From NCBI RefSeq assembly GCF_015706575.1, contig NW_024037059.1:14235730-14299729 (forward strand): a stretch of DNA of 64,000 nt, given 5' to 3'. The position numbers were made by a program, and so were the translations under genes. The notes beneath the pieces are model-generated. The model searched no databases and had not been told where the DNA came from. It saw nothing but the letters and a program-made list of their open reading frames with translations. Below are positions 43,241-55,889 of the stretch, one piece after another (the stretch's first letter is position 1; the number at the start of each line of letters is the position of its first letter). This stretch comes from Patiria miniata. Its lineage: Eukaryota; Echinodermata; Asteroidea; Valvatida; Asterinidae.

Positions 43241-44766
43241 AAAATAACTCACAGCATACAAATAGTATATCTTTCGGGTAGAAGGTAAACTGTAACAACA
43301 AGTAAATAAACAAAGAAAACAGGAAATGTATACAATTATTTTCCTGCACAGGCATGAAGTTTAAGAAGGTAATATCGAAGCAGCTGAATAAACACGCATG
43401 CATAAAACGGCTCTACCGGTACTTGTAGCTTGCAGGAAAAGTTTTTAGAATCCGATTGATGTTTTCCACGGGAATATAAATGTACACCTTTTTTTCTTAG
43501 AGTTTTAATTGATATCGATACAAAAATGTACTATCAAGAAATAAATTCAGCAGACAAGCAACTATAGGTCCGTCTGTCAGTTTGTGATTCGCAATGAATG
43601 TGAATCTCACGTTAACTGCATTACAACATTCGAAAAAAACAGTCCGGAGCGCCACTTACCTGTTCGATAAAGAATACAAGAAATCTTCAAACTTGGCCTT
43701 AAATAGCATAAATATCTTCTTTTGTTCCCAGAATGCCATTGAGAAAATAATGAATATTTATAAGTCACCGGCAGAATTTAAAGGGAATTGAAGGACTGAT
43801 TGTTTAAATATACTTCCGTAACAGTTTAAAACTTTGGAACACCTCTTTAAAGCAACTGGTGGAAGACTATTAATTGTCTTAATTGCTTATCAATACCTTA
43901 GCCAGACTGGAACCATCCTTGGAAACCATACTCTTTTATTAGCTGTTCTTTGTGGACTTAAGCCCCTCTGGAGTACACACTGGTATCAAATTCTTGAAAT
44001 GCGATAATGTTCATGGTTATTCCTCGTGTATTGGACCCCTGTCATATTTGAATATTTAAGTATAATTCCACACGTGATTAGCTGCATCTATATCTTAAAA
44101 CCATCTGGTTGCACAAGCGCGTAATCCCCCCACCCACACCCATGTTTACCATGTAGTGTGGATATTCCTTTGTTTTCGTATTTAGCAGTAAGAAAAACCT
44201 TTGAAAAAAACTCATTTTACTCACACTTTGAAAACTCTTTCAACCCATTTTTTCCCTATGATTCACTTTAGTGTTTCTTTTCACATTTTGCCACCGATAA
44301 ACCTAACCCCAAAATGCCTCTAAATCTGTTTTCCAGAGAGGGTAAACACTGTGTGGACGTGAATGTAATGCTTGTACACCCATACAAGTGTGCATTTGCC
44401 TGCATATTGTGCCTCTTTTGTTTGTACTTTTTAGGAAGACCTCCCACATGTTTTGTACACGAATCCAAGATGGGGACCTCTCGGGAATTGGGGACCTATT
44501 TTCTTCTATTGTTCAACGTCCCCTATTGAATGCAGAAACAAACTCACAAACACATCTTTTGACCAGACGGGGGGATGGGCCACTGGATCATCCCGCTGGA
44601 TATAGTGAGAAATAAAACAATGCCGCTTTTAAGGTTATTTTCTCACTTTCCAACAGCCCAATGTATTAAATAGCACTGGACAAAAATTTAAATAAAAGAA
44701 ACAGTGTTAAAGCTTGAAATGCACTGTAAGGTTAAGCGTAAGCTCTATTTTTGCATAAGATACACA
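43241..44766. other. Non-coding part of flank A'
   Basis: Copy of 33,515-35,050. No additional feature seen. Confidence 0.5.
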
Positions 44767-45052
44767 CATGGGCGTCGCCAGGATTTTTTCTAGAGGGGGG
44801 CAAAAAAAAATTTTGCCAAAAAATGCTTGTATTTCTCAACACATTCTCGATTGATCAGTTTTAGGGGGGGGGGGCAGGGACATTTTGCCCCCCCCCCCCA
44901 ACTCATTAAATTTACACCACTTTGTCTTCGCGCCTCTTTTTTTTCTTTTTTTTTTCTTTTGTCTTTTCTTCCTTTTTTTTTTTTTTTTTGGCTTTTCCAG
45001 GGGGGGGGGGGGCAAGTGCGCCCCCTTGCCCCCCCCCCTCGCGACGCCCATG
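44767..45052. mobile_element. MITE with catgggcgtcgc ends, inserted after the duplication
   Basis: Ends catgggcgtcgc and gcgacgcccatg; 8-base duplication gatacaca on both sides (44,759-44,766 and 45,053-45,060). Flank A has the unoccupied site (agatacacatttg at about 35,047). hAT-type. The interior is made of G, C, A and T tracts. A second member lies at 55,126-55,312. Confidence 0.95.
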
Positions 45053-45884
45053 GATACACATTTGTATCATGAACAGCCCCCCCCCCCCTTTTCAAATTTC
45101 CACAGCCGGGCAATTTTAGGATTCAAAATTTCTTTAAAATGAATCCGCATTGTAATACATTATTAGGGGCAGGCAGTGTCATCGGTCTAAATTTTATTCA
45201 AATAAATACAAAATTTCAGTCCTTTGATTCTGGAGGCTAAACAAAGTTTCTCCGAAATTAGTGTGTAAAAGGGACAAAATTGTACATTTTAGAAAATTTT
45301 TTGGGACCTGCCAATGCTGCTGAAAAACTTCCTCCAGCCCTAAATGACAACCCAATGATAAAATGTAGGGCCGGATAACTCCAGCTTATATGATCGTACA
45401 CAAAAGCAATTGGCCAAACAAAAAAAATCCCTACCTACACTATTTGCAACTTATGCCTAAGTAGGGCCTAGTAAGTTTTTACACATTTCTTTAATTCATA
45501 TTTTTTTTTTACTCAAATATCTTTTTTTTTTTTATTTTTTTTATTTTTTGTTTTGTTTTGTAGGGGGAAATTCGGTTCTCTAATGAGGCCTATTAATTAC
45601 AAAAGTGGGAAAAATATACAGTCTAAACAAATAAGCCTTCGCTAATACTGCTTGAGTGAATTTGCACAGAAGTATTGTGGGAAGAGAAACGGCACAGATA
45701 TTGCCCCCTTTTTTCCCACAGTGCTTGGCATTGTATTGTGCAAAAATCATTCAAAAGATATTAATTGCAATAAGGTCAGAGGGCTGCTGTTATTATTTAT
45801 CTGTATGAAGAGAACTTTGTTCTGATTCTGATTGATATTCTGTTTTTTTTCACAAATTGTAAATCATTTGTCTTTGACTGCAGC

Positions 45885-46166
45885 CAAGCGAAGGGAAGTT
45901 GATCTCATCTCAAAGTTTGGTGGAACATGGCTTTCTACAGGTTCCCGTCTCCCATATCTGCCATGTACATGTAGCCCTTGCTCTTGGGAAACCATCTGGA
46001 CAGATGCTGTCCACATAGTGATACGTAGCCTACCTCTTCATCGTCCGCCATAGGAACCAAGGTGCAGACAGGTAGTTCAGGATGTCTGTGAGGGATGAGG
46101 CAACATCCTGAGGTCTATTCTGGCTTCTCTCAGGATGATTGAGAGCTCCAAATTGGTGAGTGTCTT
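45885..46166 (+). pseudogene. Second copy of the exon-like fragment of flank A
   Basis: Near-identical to 35,873-36,161. Confidence 0.35.
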
Positions 46167-46414
46167 AAAACATTTTTCTCAAATAACTCAGGGTAAGAGG
46201 GGCCAGGAAACACCTCAGATTGCACCACAGAGCATCTGGAATCTTAAACTTCCTGGGCTTCTTTAGCTGGCCCTGGACCCCACGCTGTAAGACATTCGTC
46301 CTCGGAACAACTGTCCCAATACATCATTGCAACAGTTTAATACAAAGTAAACTTGTCAACACAATTCTTTTCCCAAAATAAAATGCAAGAAAATATGAAG
46401 ACGAAAATACTTGG

Positions 46415-47189
46415 TTTTCAACTTTGAAGTACACAGTAAGTTAAAATTTGTAAAAGCAAGAGTTGTTTAAAAAAAATCCTTATAATCTCAAAAATATTAT
46501 GTATTCCTTCCTTTAAATCCTTCAAACGTTTTCTTCAATCCGTCCTCAAGTGTCCCATTTTTGAGACGGATTTGATTCAGAGAATAGACAAAAGTGCTCA
46601 TCCATATCAAAATTACTTTGTTTATCAAAAATTGTACCATTTTTTTTAAACTACAAAACTGCACTTACTCTTTCATCAAATTGAAATGCAATTGAAGTGC
46701 AATTGAAATGTGCCAAAATCAGAAAAAAATGACATCGGTTTGGATTGATATTGTATTATTTTGTTATTTTTAATTTTCCCACCCCTCTAATTATGAATAG
46801 TGCCCCACCCCCAAAAGAGGGAGTTTGCCCAAATGTTGTGGTTTTCATGTAATTTGAACTTTAATTTTTTAGCTTACTGCAAGATGTCTTGATAAATGAC
46901 TCTGCTTCTGTGCTTATTTTGCCATTTCCAATAGAAAACCCCACCCACCAAAAGGTAGGGGAATTTGGCTATTCAGTTGTGTACTCTTGATTTATACCAC
47001 AAGCAAACTGACTATTGGTAAGCTTACAGTGACTTTTCTGTAGTAACCATTTGCTTGAGTAGATGGTCCCTCCATCTGCTGAGTTGCATCTCACTGTGAA
47101 ACGCTGGAGCTGGTCATTGCACTGCAGCCATAGTTGAGACAAGACTTTCCCATATTCCCCCTGGTGATTCCTGACCGGCTCATCACCGT
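46415..47189. other. Unique AT-rich sequence
   Basis: No gene or repeat recognised. A short aattgaaatgcaattgaagtgc-like tandem word occurs near 46,680. Confidence 0.4.
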
Positions 47190-47475
47190 ACATTCCCTCC
47201 CCCCTTTCCTCTACCCTTTATCCCCAACCTCCATCCCCACCCTCCATCCCCACCTTCAGTCCCCTTCGTCCATCCCCTTTCTATCATCATTCGCACGCAC
47301 TGGTCCATGTCTACTTTTCCTTCTCCCTCCATCCTCTATTCATTTCTTCTGTCACTTGCACGCACCGTTTCATTTCTACCTTTTCTCTTCCCTGTTTCCT
47401 CTCTTCTCCACCCCTACTTTGCATTTTGCACGCACCATCTAATTTCTACTCCCCCCCCCCCCCCCCCTCCTTCTG
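47190..47475. repeat. Polypyrimidine tract with degenerate repeats
   Basis: Nearly pure C/T on the plus strand, with repeated cctccatccccac words and three spaced cgcacgcac words (about 47,292, 47,357 and 47,429), ending in poly(C). Such mirror-like tracts can form triplex DNA. Confidence 0.7.
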
Positions 47476-47769
47476 CTCTCTACTAACATGGGATCATGAC
47501 AGCTACCTTCCCGGTGGTGATCCTGTTAAGGGAAGTTTTCCTGATAAAGGGAAATTTCCCGAACTAAAGCTGTCAAATAGGGGATGTTTGTTCGCTGGAT
47601 CATTTGGAATGGTGATCAACTTTAATCTCCATTAAGATAATTATGATGTCGGTTTTTTGGGAAGGACCCCGAACCTATTTTATCTACCGCATTTACTGTA
47701 CACACATTCGCAAGTGCCCTCTATCTAGTGAGGCCAAACCAGTGCAATACACATGCCACGCAAGTGTTA

Positions 47770-48870
47770 TTGAGTTTCCACCAGCCTGGCGAGTGCACTG
47801 CACTGCAAAAAGCCTGCGAAATAATCATCTCTCACAAGGATTTTGACTCCAGGAACAGAGGCCTCATCGCTGACTAAGGACTCAGCAAGGATTCATCGTG
47901 GGCCAGGACCAGCGGAGTACTTGAAGTTGTCGAGCCTGGTGAGAATGAGACGGCTCTTTTGAAAATCAACCGCCATGACCGCACCTTCATTTTCAAGGCC
48001 TTCACCGCGCTCAAGTTTTACATGCACAGGAAAACCAGTGAACTGAGATTTGACTGGTCTTTACTTTCAAAACTCGAACTTAGTTGCTCCATGAGTTGCT
48101 TGCGGTTCACTCCATCTTCAATCTCATATCTGCCATGTAGCACTTCTTTGTGGGAGGCTGTATCTGGACAGATGCTGTGTACATAGATGGTACCTATTGA
48201 TCTTCTGCCATGGGAACCAAGGTGCAGACAGGCAGCTCAGGATGTCTGTGAGGGATGAGGCACCGTCCTGAGGTCATCAACACATCTTCTCTGGCTTCTC
48301 TCAGGATGATTGAGTGCTCCAAACTGGTGAGTGTTCGTCAATGAATTCTTCATATTAAAATGTGTCAAAGACAGAATATCACTTTATCAGTAAACTTGTT
48401 GGACCAAGGAATCACTGTCTTCCCTATTTTGTCCATATTTTTACCATTGTCCACAAATGGATAATATGAGATAACATTCAATCAAAACCCTGATCCCTTT
48501 TGAATTTTCAAAGGACAAATCACTCTCAGTTTCAGTTTCTGATTTTCTTTTCATTGCTGACTGGGGAATTGAAAGGGAAATTAGCAAATGAAGGTTTAAC
48601 TGTTGGTTTTTAAATCTTTCCTCAGAAGAGACTGACCTTTGCAAACCATGCTGACGCTGGATTGGACCAGACCAGTGCCTAGACTATCCTGAATGACTGC
48701 CTGCTGAGGCTTTTCCCTGGCGGCATCGAAGCCATCCACACCATAACCCATGATGCCCTGGCCTGGATGTCTACCTTGGCCTACACGCCATATGAAAGAA
48801 GTGCCTAGATTAGGCAGGACAGGCTGGATGATCATCACCATGCTGACTGAGATGACCTTAAGGGTGAGTC
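47770..48870 (+). pseudogene. Decayed multi-exon gene remnant, unrecognised
   Basis: Several exon-like pieces lie in order on the plus strand. Around 47,790-47,870 a frame reads CTALQKACEIIISHKDFDSR; 47,935-48,050 reads NETALLKINRHDRTFIFKAF; 48,200-48,331 ends at a donor (aactg|gtgagtg); 48,613-48,869 begins after ttcctcag and ends at ttaag|ggtgagtc. Joining the last two as a host splice would read SKL then KRLTFANHADAG in frame, but three in-frame stops follow inside the last piece. Related fragments lie at 2,413, 35,873 and 45,885. I cannot name the gene. Confidence 0.35.
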
Positions 48871-48879
48871 AAACCAAGA

Positions 48880-50370
48880 ATACAACCTGCTCCATCAAAA
48901 CTCATCACAATGTGCACCAAAGAACCTCAGATTTCATTTGTAAATGAAATTTTGTCCGCACAAGACCATAATTCTCGAACTTGATTCTTGTGAATAAGAT
49001 TGTTGTCCTCAACATTCTGATTGAAACAAACTTTGATACTTTTCCCCAACAGCATCCTGGACAGTATATTGTAATTTGGAGAAGAAAGAGAAATGAAAAC
49101 AATTTCTCAGCAACGATCATGACAATCATTTCTGAAAGACAGAGGAATTGAAATTCTCCCTCAAAAGAATTATGTGTGATTTGATTTATATAAACATAAG
49201 AAGAAATTTCATTTGTGTGGACTGTCAAAGACAAATGCAATAAAATTGAATTATTTGCATTAAGTGTCCAGTGACTTTCCTAATTGTTTGCAAGCAGATA
49301 AAACTGTCACATTGCAATTGTACATTCAAGTTCTCTTTTGCTGCCAACCTCTTACAGTACAGTGCACATGTTCTTAACTTGATGGAGCAGGTTTTGCATA
49401 TCATAGGAGAGATCTGAGTGAAAAACAACTATTAATTGAAGAGTTCTTCTCCAAACTATTTAAAGGCATATAGGATCATTTGTAGTTGCCCCAAAATTAA
49501 CCTCCCATACTATTATACAAATGCTTACTTGGATTAAATTAAAGATCGTACTGGTACTAAACACGCCATGAAATTATTTTGTTTAGCTTGCTGTCATTTC
49601 AAAGAAATCAAGAAATGTACATGATTTCCAACGATCAATTCACTGGGTTTTTTTTTGATAAAGAGTACTATTGACGAAATGGTGTTTAGTGATCAAAACG
49701 TCATGCTTGGTTTTTCAATATTTTCTTAAATGAATTAAAAAGTGAAATATCTGAAACTTCCACATATTAGGTTTTGAACACTCTTCTTTTTGATTTTGAG
49801 TGATGTTAATATTCGAAACAATGTATGCATGAACAGCAAATGATCCTATATGCCTATGAACTGTTGCTACATATTCTCAAAAATTTTGGGTGGCAAATTG
49901 TACACACATACTCTATCTTTGGTTGCTAGAACAGATCGGCTTTTAGTTGTTTCATTTCATATTGATTTCAATTAGTCTTCAAAATTATTGAGTTCATTTA
50001 CCTGATATTTGATTCTGAAAACTGAAATACGTGAAAAGATTTTTTTCTGAACATGTAAAAATGTAGTTTCTGTCACTGCATAATATGCAATTTTCTCAAA
50101 CAATTCTGCCCTTGTTTATAACAAAATTTAAACATTCTTAAATCATTGATTAGAAAAGTTTTGACACTTTAAATCTCTGAGCTACATGTACCTGTTTTGA
50201 TGAGGGTTGAAGATTTTGGTAAAAGAAAATACTCATCTTAACCATCAACTTTGATATTGATAATCATTTGCTGACAGATAATGAAGTGAAAATGGTCTTA
50301 TTTCTGTCAATGTTTGAGAACAATATTGAGTCAGCATGATGATAGATTTAAGCAAGCTACAGATGTATTA
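48880..50370. other. Non-coding part of block B
   Basis: Aligned to 2,690-4,560. No gene seen. Confidence 0.5.
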
Positions 50371-50379
50371 TTGATGTAC

Positions 50380-50748
50380 CCTAACGTGGCGCGGCCGCTA
50401 ACGTGGCACACTTTGATTTTTCGCCTGTAGCGCCTAGCTAGAGCAAAAGATTTAACTAAAATTTCACAGAAAGAGAAATTTCATCAAGTTCTAAACACTC
50501 CTAAATTACGAGTAAATTGCGAGTTTATTTACCCGTAACAAAGTCAGAAGAAAAATTTTCTTTTGGCATGATTTTCCGATTTTATTTTCAAGTGCGAAGT
50601 GAACCCTTTAAGAATGCCCCAAAAAATAAGAAAAACATTTTCTGACAAACATCTGGCTGGGTATGTAAGTAGAGATAATAATTATTTAAATTCTTAAATG
50701 TTAATTTGGAATTTTCCGAGATTTATTCAAGTGCGCCACGTTAGGGAA
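50380..50748. repeat. Block B-specific insertion with ccctaacgtggcgc inverted ends
   Basis: ccctaacgtggcgc at 50,380 pairs with gcgccacgttaggg at 50,735-50,748; a further ctaacgtggc lies 20 bases inside the left end. Sequence up to about 50,965 also has no counterpart in block A. No transposase or clear target duplication. Confidence 0.55.
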
Positions 50749-51003
50749 CAATCCGCCGATTTGTGCCCAATTTCCGGACGCTACCGTTTTTGAATTTCGG
50801 ATGAAATTTTATGAAACCGAAATTGTTCACAGAGGGTTAAATAGCAAGCATAATAATAAGGTAAAAGTACTTGTATTTTACTGCATGAATTTGAGGTTTG
50901 TCAACAAAGAAGTTTGGCAAAACTACACAAGGAAAGTTGGGTAGGCTTCGAAGTGCGCCATTTTAATTTGTAGGTGCCAGTCTGGATCAGGATAACATGT
51001 AGC

Positions 51004-51924
51004 TGACAATTAGTTCAATACTTGTTGCTTTCCCTTTCAATCTATGGCTAATTTTTGGCTTCTTTTCCAAATACACAAAAACAATTTTATCAATTCCTCA
51101 TCCTATGTGCATTTGCCAAGTTTGCTAGATCTTTTAGTCCTTAATTTCCTCTGCTTAACTGTAGTACAACAACCAAAAGCCCAACTTTTATCACATGCAA
51201 CTATTCCTGTGTAGAATTTTGCACTTACACTGTATATTGTCTAATCAAAGGGTGTCCTAAGGGTTAATTAGAGATGGGTCATACAAATCTTTTTGCACTT
51301 CTCTGGTCATGAAGGGGCTATGTCAGTCTCGTGGATCACAAAATAGGAATGAATAAAGTTTGAAAATGATCCCTTTTAGAATACAAAACCCAAATGATGT
51401 ACAACCGAAGTCTTAATTATTTGCTCCATCATGTGTCCAAAGTCTTGGTTAATGTGAGTTGGTGCTTACCATTGATTACAAAGTCCCTCTGACTCATGGC
51501 AAGTACATTGCTAGGGTCATTCATGTACATGTAGTTTGTCGGTCTTGTGCACATAATTTTAATGTGGATGGTCAGTCACATTGTAGCAGACAGGGTCATG
51601 TAAGCTGCTTGCAAGTCACCTCTGAGAGTCATCCCCTCCCTTCCTTTTGGGCAACCATTTCTTTGGTACTCAGCCCTCAGTATTTATTCTTTATTCATTG
51701 CCATCTTTACTTCATCTTTCTTTTCCCATTCTTGTCTGATCTTGTTTCAATTCAATTCATTGACATTTATTTCCATCTAGAGCAGAGTAAAAGAACCATA
51801 AAGTTTCTATATAAAGATGGAGACATTATTTTAAAATCCAAAGCTTCTACAAATGTAGGGGCACACCTTACATTATAAATGCATTGGTTACCTTTTTCTA
51901 TTTTTTTTATACGATACGATACGA
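51004..51924. other. Non-coding part of block B
   Basis: Aligned to 10,351-11,400. The 139-codon frame at 51,459-51,878 is not kept in register in block A, so it is not called. Confidence 0.45.
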
Positions 51925-52620
51925 TATTTTAATGATTTTACTCATCCTGTTTCCCTTCCCCCTCCAAAAAACAAACAAACTTGAATGTATCATACCATTT
52001 TGAACAGAACTGTGGATTGAGGGCTCCACTTACGATCCAACTCTTTAAGTGAAGAAATCAATAATTTTTTCAAAATTGACGGGCAATTAGGGAGATAAAG
52101 ATTTATCAACCGTGGCAGAAAAATCTCATTTAAAAGTTGTTTCCTATGTGAAATTTGAGGCAAATGGATCGAAGTATTGCAGTTATTACGATTCCCTCTT
52201 TTACAATAGGTGCTGTAATTTTAATATCTGGGGAACTTTGACTGAACTTCTTGCAGCTCCTTGTATGTCTCCATACACATGCCTCCTTGTTCTTCTGCCT
52301 TGGGTGTACCCTAGGTTGCTATTATATAGCTTCTCTAGTCTTTTCTTGGACTAAATAGAAGCCAACCTCTACACCTTGCAATTACTGTCCTATCAAAATT
52401 ATTCCCTCATCCTGTCCCCCCCCCCTCTCCAAAAAACCCAAAACAAACAAACTTGAATGTGTCATACCATTTTGAACAAAACTGTGGATTGAGGTCTCCA
52501 CTCACGATCCAACTTTTTAAGTGAAAAAAAAATCAATGGGCACTTTGGGGAGATAAAGATTTATGAACCGTGCCAGAAATTCTCTTTTTAAAAGTTGTTT
52601 CCTATGTGAAATTTAAGGCA
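51925..52620. repeat. Tandem duplication of about 457 bases in block B
   Basis: The run ctcatcctgt ... caaacaaacttgaatgt ... accattttgaacanaactgtgg ... ggagataaagatttat occurs twice, offset about 457 bases; block A (about 11,420-11,620) has it once. Confidence 0.75.
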
Positions 52621-52830
52621 AACGTAAACGAATCACACATGGATCAGAAAAATGTGGATTAATCAAAGCTTTGAAGACTGATGATTTGAATTGTTGAAAT
52701 TCAAAAGAAATTGTAGTTAGTTGCTGATTGGACTTGCATCAATATTAGTTTAGCTAGTGATACTTTGTTGTTGATGGCTCAGCTTGAGGAACTTTTGTTT
52801 CGTTGTCAGTTGTCACAGCTTCATACATGA

Positions 52831-53095
52831 CAGTGGCGTAGCACAGTCATTTTTATTTGGGGGGGGGGGGTTAACATTTTTTGAAAAGGGAACTTGCACA
52901 TCCGTGGTGAAATGTTGACGGAAGGGGGCACAAAAAAGGGCACCACTTCTTTTTGAAAAGGGCACTTGTTCAGGAAAAAAGGGCACTTCTTAAACAAACA
53001 AAAAAGGCATTGGTGAAAAAAATGGCATTTAAATGGAAAAGGGTAGTCTTTATAAAATATTGGGGGGGGGGGTAAATACCCCCTTACTTTTTCAA
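52831..53095. mobile_element. Truncated MITE with cagtggcgtagc end
   Basis: Starts cagtggcgtagcacag, related to the cagcggcgtagct ends of the element at 4,575-10,342, and holds two poly(G) runs with aaaagggcact repeats between them. The right end is not recognisable. Absent from block A. Confidence 0.55.
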
Positions 53096-53838
53096 TTAAT
53101 GCCATGCTTTGCTTAGTTCTGATAAAGATCAAGAAACATGCAATATGTAAAATATCTAACAAACGCTTTATTCTTTTTTCTTTGCTGTCTTAGATTGAGT
53201 GAAAAGTTTCAATTTCTTATCTTAATTTTATTGACAAATTCTAGCCATGAATGTTTGACTATGGTATTTGGTCAAACATTAAATTGAAGTTGCATTCTCT
53301 GTGCTTTTTTTCAAATTTCATCCCCCACCCATAGAGTCCTTTTCTAAATTACTATTTTTCTAGCAATTCGAACATTTTTCACTTGTGAATGAGACATTAA
53401 CCAAACAAAATCGGCTCACGTTTAGTTATTGAATCAGTTGTTACTTAACAGATGTAGATGCTGATTCTGGCCCCCACAATCAGTTCTGATGGACCAGGAT
53501 CTGTTTGTGTCTAAAATAGTGCCATTTTCAGAGGATCACACTGGATTCCCCCAGAAAAAGAAAACAGAGTTTTGTGGTTGGAACAAAACATGCAAGATGA
53601 AAATGTTTCATGAAAAAGAAATCAAATTTATTGAAGAGCACAGGGAATGCAACTCTTCATTTGGATACAAACAAGTTCTCAATCTCCAGACATCAATTAT
53701 CACAAAACTTATAGTGTGATTAAACAAATCTGAGTCAAAATAACTCTCTTCTCTAAAATTTAACCGTGGTACATGTAGGACTTATTAATTACTACTTAAA
53801 TAGCAACACCCATATATATCATATATATAATTTGTTAA

Positions 53839-54084
53839 CCAGTTCGCGCCGGGATTATTTTGACATTGACCAGACCCAGGTGCAGGATTGTTTTTCATGA
53901 GCCTCGATGCCGGACAGGTTCAGGCTGTTATCTGCAGGTAGTACACCCTGATATTTCTGGCCTCACTCGTTGCAAGTGGGTCGCAGACCGATATTTCCTG
54001 CCTCGCTCGTTACGTGTTTATCCATCATCCGTTCCGAATACCACATAACCTTTGCGTGTATACACGCCATCCAACGTGAACTGG
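53839..54084. mobile_element. TTAA-flanked MITE (piggyBac-like)
   Basis: Inverted ends ccagttcgcg and cgtgaactgg are bordered by TTAA at 53,835-53,838 and 54,085-54,088. TTAA duplication fits piggyBac or Kolobok types. No counterpart in block A near 12,740-12,850. Confidence 0.75.
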
Positions 54085-54312
54085 TTAACACACCTTTGAA
54101 AATGTTTTAAAAATATGTTTGTGGAGAATTGTTGGTTTCCGGGGTGCTTTGGAAAGAACTTGATTTTAAAAAAAAACAAGGTTTGGTGTAAGCCTATAGT
54201 GGTAGTAAGAGGTTTTAGTTCGAAACTAATCAGCCCAGTTATTTATAATTTTGCATAATGTCGCTTTTGACAGAAAACAAACATGAAGAGTTCATTTCCA
54301 AAAGACGATATA

Positions 54313-54947
54313 CAGGGTGGATAAAAAAAGGACACCCACTTTTGACAGCAATTTTCACCTACATGTACTTAATGAACTTATTTTAAATATTTTTTTTTTA
54401 CATAGTGGTAAAGTACAGGCCTTTAACCATGCATGGTGAAAAAAGTTAAGTAAAAGTCGCCAAAATAGTGATATTATGCTAATTTGAATACAAGTCACCA
54501 AAATCAGTCTTGTCCACGGGTAATTTGGACGTTTTCGTAGTTCATAAAAATTAGAAAAACCTTCGCACCAAAATATATTTTGCCCTGGTAACAATTATTC
54601 ATGTCAGTGTTAAGATCATCTACTCAATGAGCTGTTGGCTTAAGTTCATTGTTGAATAACATTACATAACATAACAATCAAATGTCATGCCCTTGCAAGT
54701 AAAGCATCAATAGCTGAGCTCAGTCAAGCGAAGGGAATGTATACCTCCGTGGACAAACAGGTTTCGCATATGAAATGTTCAAATTAGCATATAGCTCAAC
54801 GACGAAATGTGCAATGCAATGATTTTTTCATCATATTTGCTTAAAGGCCAGTACTTTAATAGCTACTAATCGACAGTTAAAAATATTTTTTTTTAAATAG
54901 GTGAAAATTGTTGTCAAAATATGGATGTCCTTTTTTTAACCACCCTG
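54313..54947. mobile_element. TA-flanked MITE with cagggtgg ends
   Basis: Ends cagggtggataaaaaaagga and the complement-like tcctttttttaaccaccctg, extended imperfectly inward for about 50 bases, with TA outside both (54,311-54,312; 54,948-54,949). Tc1/mariner type, non-autonomous, about 635 bases. Block A lacks it between aaaatgtgat and gccattttg (about 13,090-13,110). Confidence 0.9.
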
Positions 54948-55125
54948 TACACCATTTTGTTATCTTTTAGAATCCTGCCTTCTCATGGCTGCCCAAAGTC
55001 AGTTTCGACGGCTGTTATAATGCAAGAAATATAGTTTAGAAACAGTGCTCATTTGTTCTATATGGTTTCATAACCATCAAATTATTTCACTTTGAAATAT
55101 CACATTTTGGAAATAAACTCTTCAA

Positions 55126-55312
55126 CATGGGCGTCGGGGGGGGGGGGGGGGGGTGCAAGGGGGCGCTTCCCCCTTAGGGGTGGGGGGGGGGGGACTAATG
55201 TCCCTGCCCACCCTCGAAAAAAGATAAATCGAGAAAATGCTTGAAAACTTAAGAATTTTTTTGGGAAAGTGTGTTTTGCCCCCCTCTAGAAAAAATCCTG
55301 GGGACGCCCATG
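55126..55312. mobile_element. MITE with catgggcgtc ends, second member
   Basis: Ends catgggcgtc and gacgcccatg with 8-base duplication ctcttcaa (55,118-55,125; 55,313-55,320). Reversed, it aligns with 44,767-45,052 (ccaggattttttctagaggg). Confidence 0.95.
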
Positions 55313-55320
55313 CTCTTCAA

Positions 55321-55889
55321 TAAATTTAAAATATTTAGCTCAGTTGAAAATCTTCACATATTACTTGAAATTCAATTAAGCAAATTGTGCCAAAGATCAG
55401 AAAGGATCCCCCATAAAAAAAGAAAAAGTGCAATGGTTAAGGTTAATAACAAATTGTGTGTTTACAGTTACCCGACCTCCCTCTATTTTTTTACGTCAAG
55501 TTACTGACCTCTTTGGCCAAAAATTAAAAACGAAGTATATTTGGAACATAAACAAGTTTTGTATGTTTCCTGTTGATTGAACAGTAAAACAGGTTAATTA
55601 AACCAAGTTCAATAGTTAAAAGTGGGTATCTAAGAGGAAACCAATGAAGTATAAATGACTGATGGACAAATGTAAACAAATTACAAAATTAATTGGTTTC
55701 CTTCCTACCAACCTGGATAATTTTTAAGCCGTTACAGTGAACACACAATTTTGTTTTGGCCTGATGACATTGATTTTAATCAAAGTGTCATTGTGATGTT
55801 TATTCTGCCTCCAGTAGAATAAACTGTAGTAAATAGTCGAATAAAGTAGTTTCGTACGCTTAACGGTAACGACATTAAAAATACATTTT
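55321..55889. other. Unannotated AT-rich sequence
   Basis: No gene or repeat recognised. Confidence 0.4.

Larger units (their letters stand above)
42771..46414. repeat. Flank A', second copy of the duplicated flank
   Basis: Near-identical to 32,984-36,405, ending at acttgg (46,414), after which the sequence is unrelated to the first unit. It carries a later MITE (44,767-45,052). Confidence 0.9.
48560..55110. repeat. Block B of the old segmental duplication
   Basis: Collinear with block A (2,331-13,290). It lacks the hAT/Ngaro nest of block A and carries its own insertions at about 50,380-50,965, 52,831-53,095, 53,839-54,084, 54,313-54,947, plus an internal tandem duplication at 51,925-52,620. 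Confidence 0.8.

Noticed and set aside
44790-45142. Several lysine-, phenylalanine- or proline-rich frames
   Set aside because: They are by-products of homopolymer tracts inside a MITE whose borders and target duplication are clear.
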